The position numbers were made by a program, and so were the translations under genes. The notes beneath the pieces are model-generated. The model did no database searches and had not been told where the DNA came from. It worked only from the letters and a program-made list of their open reading frames with translations. Below, piece by piece: positions 34,084 through 36,749 of a stretch of DNA of 36,749 bases; the first letter of the stretch is position 1; every line of letters begins with the position of its first letter. Origin of the DNA: JAAZAI01 sp050942875. Lineage in GTDB: Bacteria; Verrucomicrobiota; Kiritimatiellia; RFP12; UBA3636. The stretch is taken from positions 1-36,749 of the forward strand of contig JBMNOD010000034.1 in assembly GCA_050942875.1 (NCBI GenBank). The letters run 5' to 3'.

Positions 34084-34263
34084 AGTCCGGCTAGCTATCG
34101 GCTTTTTCCTTCTTTTCCCGTTCAGGAGGCCGGCGACAAGGCGGACGAACGGTTTTTTGTCGAAGACCTGTTCTTGTGGCCCGACGACCTTGAAATCACC
34201 GCCGATTCCCCCAAAAGCGCGCTCAATGAAGTGCTTGCCAGAATTCGTAAAAAGCTACGGTGA
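34084..34263 (+). pseudogene. Orphan C-terminal coding remnant after the giant uvrA
   Basis: Directly after the uvrA TAA the same frame stays open for 59 codons to a TGA at 34261. The last 46 or so read like genuine protein, including ERFFVEDLFLWPDDLEITAD and then SALNEVLARIRKKLR. There is no ATG, GTG or ribosome site in the open part, so it looks like the tail of a lost gene rather than a gene of its own. Stop-codon readthrough of uvrA is a less likely reading. The family is not recognised. Confidence 0.4.
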
Positions 34264-34291
34264 TAGCTCTGCGCCCTTTCTTCTCTTTTTT

Positions 34292-34311
34292 TCACATATT
34301 CGAATATGTGA
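34292..34311. repeat. 20-base palindrome, copy 1 of 5
   Basis: Perfect TCACATATTCGAATATGTGA. It is preceded by a pyrimidine run (TTCTCTTTTTT) and followed by purine-rich CACGGGGAGA; TCTC and GAGA outside the palindrome can pair across it. It is 100 bases from copy 2. Confidence 0.95.
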
Positions 34312-34391
34312 CACGGGGAGACGCGGCGGAAACGAAAGCTCCGGTTCGACGCGCGTGGAGGGCGTTTCATGAGTCCCGCCAGCCGTTCTTT

Positions 34392-34411
34392 TCACATATT
34401 CGAATATGTGA
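34392..34411. repeat. 20-base palindrome, copy 2 of 5
   Basis: Identical to copy 1. It is preceded by GTTCTTT and followed by CTTTGAGGG. It is 104 bases from copy 3, and the intervening sequence is unrelated to that between copies 1 and 2. Confidence 0.95.
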
Positions 34412-34495
34412 CTTTGAGGGTACAGCAGCAGGCAGTGCTGGTTACGATTCTTCATGCAGGAGGCGTGTTTCGTGAATTGCCCGCATTCGTTTCCG

Positions 34496-34515
34496 TCACA
34501 TATTCGAATATGTGA
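34496..34515. repeat. 20-base palindrome, copy 3 of 5
   Basis: Identical to copy 1. It is preceded by CGTTTCCG and followed by CATGAAGAG. It is the last copy before the double-wHTH gene, 193 bases upstream of that gene's predicted promoter. Confidence 0.95.
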
Positions 34516-34707
34516 CATGAAGAGTTGCGTAGGGGCAGCGTTGTGAGGAGGCCGCGGTGTTTATCAGGCTGAAGGGCGGGGCAGTGGAGCGGGACAGAAT
34601 CACAGTTGAGTTCCAGGCAAGGTTTTGCACAGGGAACCTTTCGCATGTGCAACAGAAATTGTATTCAATTGTCTTTTGCTTTTCTCATCATCTGAGATTT
34701 TACAGGC
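34516..34707. other. Gap between palindrome 3 and the promoter of the wHTH gene
   Basis: Composition changes from GC-rich to AT-rich around 34650. A plus-strand open frame crosses it (GTG 34557 to 34814), but it lacks a ribosome site and protein-like pattern and overlaps the predicted promoter, so it is not called a gene. Confidence 0.4.
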
Positions 34708-34737
34708 TTGACCCCTGCGCTGGGTTGGACATAGAAT
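34708..34737 (+). promoter_or_regulatory. Strong sigma-70 promoter of the double-wHTH gene
   Basis: TTGACC (34708-34713) and TAGAAT (34732-34737), each 5 of 6 to consensus, are 18 bases apart. The start near 34744 gives a leader of about 72 bases. No palindrome copy overlaps it. Confidence 0.6.
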
Positions 34738-34815
34738 CTATGCAAGTTCGCTGGAGTTTGCAGAAACGGTTTCAGCGATCAATTCGAAACGTTGCGAGGA
34801 AAAGGAATTCATGAA

Positions 34816-35385
34816 ATGAAAACGAAGGAAGAACATTTGTCGCCGACGCTCTGGCGGACCTGTCGTGTGTTGGCCAATCCCAATCGGTTGCGTTGCCTTA
34901 AAGCTGTTCTGAAGACGCCGGGGTTGACGGTCGAAGATGTCGCAGCCAGTGTCAGGCTTTCGGAATCGAAGACAAGCCTTGCCTTGCGCGCGTTGCAGTC
35001 TCGGGGGATCCTTTCGTCCAGGCGACGGAGTCGGTGGGTTCATTATTACCCGGAGACGGATCCCGCCGTCGGGACGGCCGAGCCTTTTCTTGATGCCGCG
35101 AGACATGCCCTCATTGACAACAAGATGTCCGAAGAGGATTTCAAGTGTGCAATGCAAGCCTACACGCATCCGCGTCGCATTGCCATTGTCCAGGCCTTGG
35201 CCCATGCGGAGAATCTGCAACCGGAGGATTTGTCCGTCATGCTGGACATCAGTCCCGAGGCGTTGGCTCGGCATTTGAGGAAGCTTCAAACGCTCGGTGT
35301 CGTCGCGATAACGGAAAAAGGCTGCAAACTGGAAAAGCCCGGGTCGAGTCTCGCCAAGGCTTTGCTTCGCATCGTACTGTCTTGA
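34816..35385 (+). CDS. Tandem ArsR-like winged-helix protein (single-chain pseudo-dimer)
   Basis: A 189-residue protein with two ArsR-type winged-helix domains. The first spans about 10-78: LWRTCRVLANPNRLRCLKAV, recognition helix 49-64 (SESKTSLALRALQSRG), and the wing SRRRSRWVHYYP. The second spans about 108-185: AMQAYTHPRRIAIVQAL, and recognition helix 146-161 (SPEALARHLRKLQTLG). ArsR proteins normally dimerise through one domain each, so this chain may form a two-headed unit by itself. The metal-binding ELCVCDL motif is absent from both helices, so classical metal sensing is unlikely. AAGGA lies 9 bases before the ATG at 34816. It is flanked by palindromes 1-3 upstream and 4-5 downstream, the nearest 10 bases after its stop. 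DNA binding at those sites is an inference. Confidence 0.82.
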   Translation: MKTKEEHLSPTLWRTCRVLANPNRLRCLKAVLKTPGLTVEDVAASVRLSESKTSLALRALQSRGILSSRRRSRWVHYYPETDPAVGTAEPFLDAARHALIDNKMSEEDFKCAMQAYTHPRRIAIVQALAHAENLQPEDLSVMLDISPEALARHLRKLQTLGVVAITEKGCKLEKPGSSLAKALLRIVLS

Positions 35386-35395
35386 ATCGCCCTTG

Positions 35396-35415
35396 TCACA
35401 TATTCGAATATGTGA
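35396..35415. repeat. 20-base palindrome, copy 4 of 5
   Basis: Identical to copy 1, beginning 11 bases after the last base of the wHTH gene. It is preceded by CGCCCTTG and followed by CCAGAGGAG. There is no T-run on either side, so it is not a terminator. It is 102 bases from copy 5. Confidence 0.95.
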
Positions 35416-35497
35416 CCAGAGGAGTCTCGACGGTGGTGGATGTCGAGATTCGTAACGGGTGGAGAGGGATCTGCGAATCGCCCCTCATCCTTTTCCG

Positions 35498-35517
35498 TCA
35501 CATATTCGAATATGTGA
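35498..35517. repeat. 20-base palindrome, copy 5 of 5
   Basis: Identical to copy 1. It has the longest extension: CCTTTTCCG before and CGGAAGGG after can continue the stem by about 8 pairs, five of them Watson-Crick next to the core (or with intervening G-T pairs). Confidence 0.95.
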
Positions 35518-35624
35518 CGGAAGGGACGAGGGCGATGTTGCAGCCGGGGAGGGCGCTTTGTTGCAAGTTTGCGAAAAGTCGGGGCAAGGCTCGCTTGATG
35601 TCTCAACGATGGCGCATCGCCTGT

Positions 35625-35980
35625 TTATGATGGATGGGCATGAGCCGCCCCCACGGAAGTGGAAACGATGTCGGGCGTGTTGGTGCCGGGCGGATTGACG
35701 ACCGCCATGATTTCGGCGAAGGTGAGCGCGTCGCCGTCGGCGTTGTCGGTGGCAAGCGCGTAGTGCCACGGTATCCACGGTGCCACGATGTTGTCGCGGG
35801 AAGTGGCGCTGCCGCGCAACCCCACGGCGTCGGGGTTGGCGATGGCCGTACACTGGTTCAAGGCGTGCGCCGTGTAGAAGTTACCTTCGAGCGGGCGTTG
35901 TAGCTGTAGGCGTCGCGCACCGGAGCATCAAAGGCCGTGCCGGAACGTGAGATCGCCGCGCACCGGTCGATTGTGTTGTT
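35625..35980 (-). pseudogene. Decayed RHS/YD-repeat gene fragment
   Basis: Minus-strand translation gives, in one frame, SRSGTAFDAPVRDAYSYNAR and VTSTRRT (35980 to about 35867). After a frame change near 35862 it gives ALNQCTAIANPDAVGLRGSA. These are phrases of RHS/YD-repeat proteins, normally separated by further repeats (YDYAYDxIGNR), so an internal deletion and a frameshift are both evident. The following DNADGDALTFAEIMAVVNPP to the stop at 35625 may be from the same or another gene. There is no valid start. RHS proteins are large secreted or wall-linked shells that deliver C-terminal toxins. Family assignment is from remembered pattern. Confidence 0.6.
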
Positions 35981-36018
35981 CGCGAGTACATCGTCGAAAA
36001 GTTTCCAGCACATACACT

Positions 36019-36261
36019 CTACAAACCGAACTTTTTTGAGAGGATATCCCATAAAGGACGTACAAATCCGAAGGAAAACAAAAAGAGAATGGAAAAAGCA
36101 AGTATGCCAATTGCTACAAAAAAGTTCGCGGGGCTCTCGTTCCTCTTACAGGGTTTGACTCCATTTCCAAAATAAACGCAACCGGTCTTCCATGAACCGA
36201 TAAGATAGAGGCTAAAGATTATAACGACTAATGCGTTAGTCAATATTTTACCGTACCCCAT
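36019..36261 (-). CDS. Small two-helix membrane protein
   Basis: An 80-residue protein with hydrophobic segments at about 8-23 (TNALVVIIFSLYLIG) and 47-66 (FFVAIGILAFSILFLFSFGF), joined by a short loop with two cysteines (about 28 and 38). AGGAAGGG lies about 6 bases before the ATG at 36261, a good start. The gene is AT-rich compared with the rest of the window. It lies just upstream of the RHS relic on the same strand. In rhs loci, small membrane immunity proteins are followed by displaced rhs fragments, so an immunity role is possible but unproven. Confidence 0.6.
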   Translation of the reverse strand: MGYGKILTNALVVIIFSLYLIGSWKTGCVYFGNGVKPCKRNESPANFFVAIGILAFSILFLFSFGFVRPLWDILSKKFGL

Positions 36262-36452
36262 GCACGACCCTTCCTGATTGACGAATGAAGAGAAAAACTG
36301 AGCTCATTTCAGTCCTACAAGTTGCATGTGTCGAGACACTTTTTGCAATACCCGCTGGCGGCTCCTGCTGATCGGCTTCCGTTTCATGCCGTCATTGTAC
36401 CGTGTTTCAACGCGGGATTGCAATGGGTTTGTTTCCACTGTGGACAAAAAAC

Positions 36453-36479
36453 TTTGCGCCCTTCGCGGCCTTTGCGTGA
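36453..36479. repeat. Three-unit 9-base degenerate tandem element
   Basis: Three 9-base units start at 36453 (TTTGCGCCC), 36462 (TTCGCGGCC) and 36471. They share TTYGCG at the front and diverge in the last three bases. The open frame across it on the minus strand (36304-36516) is explained by this repeat. Confidence 0.65.
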
Positions 36480-36516
36480 AACCTTCCTCACGCCAAGCTC
36501 GCCGAGTTTTTTCCAA

Positions 36517-36543
36517 GACAGGATTACAGGATTTGCAGGATTG
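36517..36543. repeat. Three-unit 9-base degenerate tandem element
   Basis: Three 9-base units start at 36517 (GACAGGATT), 36526 (ACAGGATTT) and 36535, with a further partial GATTAC after them. It has the same three-by-nine design as 36453-36479 only 37 bases away, but different sequence. Confidence 0.6.
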
Positions 36544-36749
36544 GATTACTTAGAATCTTGTCAATCGTGTAATCTTGTCTAAGACTGCGCCACCTAGCCC
36601 ATTCACCTACGTTTCTGTGTCCTTCGGGGCGCGGTTCTATAATCTGGAAAAAGTTCAAGTCAACTGTCTTGAAAACAAGTTTTTCCTTTGCGGAAAGGGG
36701 TGGTAAAAGGGGAGGGAGAAAAAAAGAGGTGTGGAGAAAAAAGGGGGGG
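36544..36749. other. Non-coding right end
   Basis: No gene is supported. A TATAAT lies at 36638-36643, without a good -35 box at 16-19 bases. From about 36690 the sequence becomes a G/A-rich low-complexity run ending in a G-run, which looks like a contig end or an incomplete repeat. Confidence 0.5.

Noticed and set aside
34374..34513. Small reading frames through the palindromes giving HIFEYVT or SHIRICD phrases
   Set aside because: The phrases come from the palindrome itself and appear on both strands; the flanks show no coding pattern.
35396..35415. Palindrome 4 as the terminator of the wHTH gene
   Set aside because: It has no T-run after it, is identical to the four other copies and its stem is AT-rich.
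34292..35517. CRISPR array
   Set aside because: The repeat is a 20-base perfect palindrome with 80-84-base gaps and only three plus two copies. There are no cas genes.
36290..36312. Minus-strand hairpin followed by TTTTT as a terminator
   Set aside because: The stem is only 5-6 bases and no supported gene ends before it.
36304..36516. A 70-codon minus-strand open frame
   Set aside because: Much of it is made by the 9-base tandem element, and no ribosome site or recognisable domain is present.

Overview
The window is a high-GC bacterial chromosome segment. It carries housekeeping genes over most of its length, and AT-richer, repeat-rich, partly decayed DNA at its right end. The organism is probably a member of the Planctomycetes-Verrucomicrobia-Chlamydiae group, perhaps Kiritimatiellota or Lentisphaerota. 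This is an inference from the double-length UvrA (a form known from Chlamydia), a decayed RHS/YD-repeat relic, scattered short intergenic repeats, and a type IV pilus/type II secretion type gene set. No 16S rRNA or other decisive marker is present.

Layout. 1-3871 (+): a two-hairpin element, a PfkB-family sugar kinase, a small membrane-anchored protein, a DJ-1/PfpI protein and a GspF-type secretion membrane protein. 3872-4360: a decayed FMN-reductase fragment. 4361-12012 (-): a HydG-like radical SAM enzyme with an altered C-terminal cysteine motif, a normal-length UvrA, a large polytopic membrane protein and a lipoprotein. 12204-13997 (-): ribosomal protein S1 with its own promoter and a strong terminator. 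14318-16568 (+): pyrimidine salvage (thymidine phosphorylase, cytidine deaminase) plus a YbaK-type deacylase. 16626-17724 (+): a low-GC insert with a nuclease-like protein and a small overlapping partner. 17851-23921 (+): two GspE/PilB ATPases on either side of a PilT-type ATPase, then thioredoxin reductase and a YbaY-like lipoprotein. 24258-34083 (+): carB, dapA and a giant four-ATPase UvrA that contains an in-frame 12-base tandem repeat.

The most unusual part is 34084-35520. Five perfect copies of a 20-base palindrome (TCACATATTCGAATATGTGA) lie at about 100-base spacing in two groups, three before and two after a gene for a protein with two ArsR-like winged-helix domains in one chain. A single-chain pseudo-dimer beside a perfect palindrome suggests a regulator and its sites. 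However, the sites do not overlap the gene's own predicted promoter, and all five copies share the same pyrimidine-then-purine flanking polarity. Function is unknown.

The right end (35520-36749) holds a frameshifted RHS/YD-repeat relic, a small two-helix membrane protein upstream of it on the same strand, and two elements each made of three degenerate 9-base units. A third element of this kind lies before carB. No tRNA, rRNA, CRISPR-cas genes, transposase or riboswitch was recognised.
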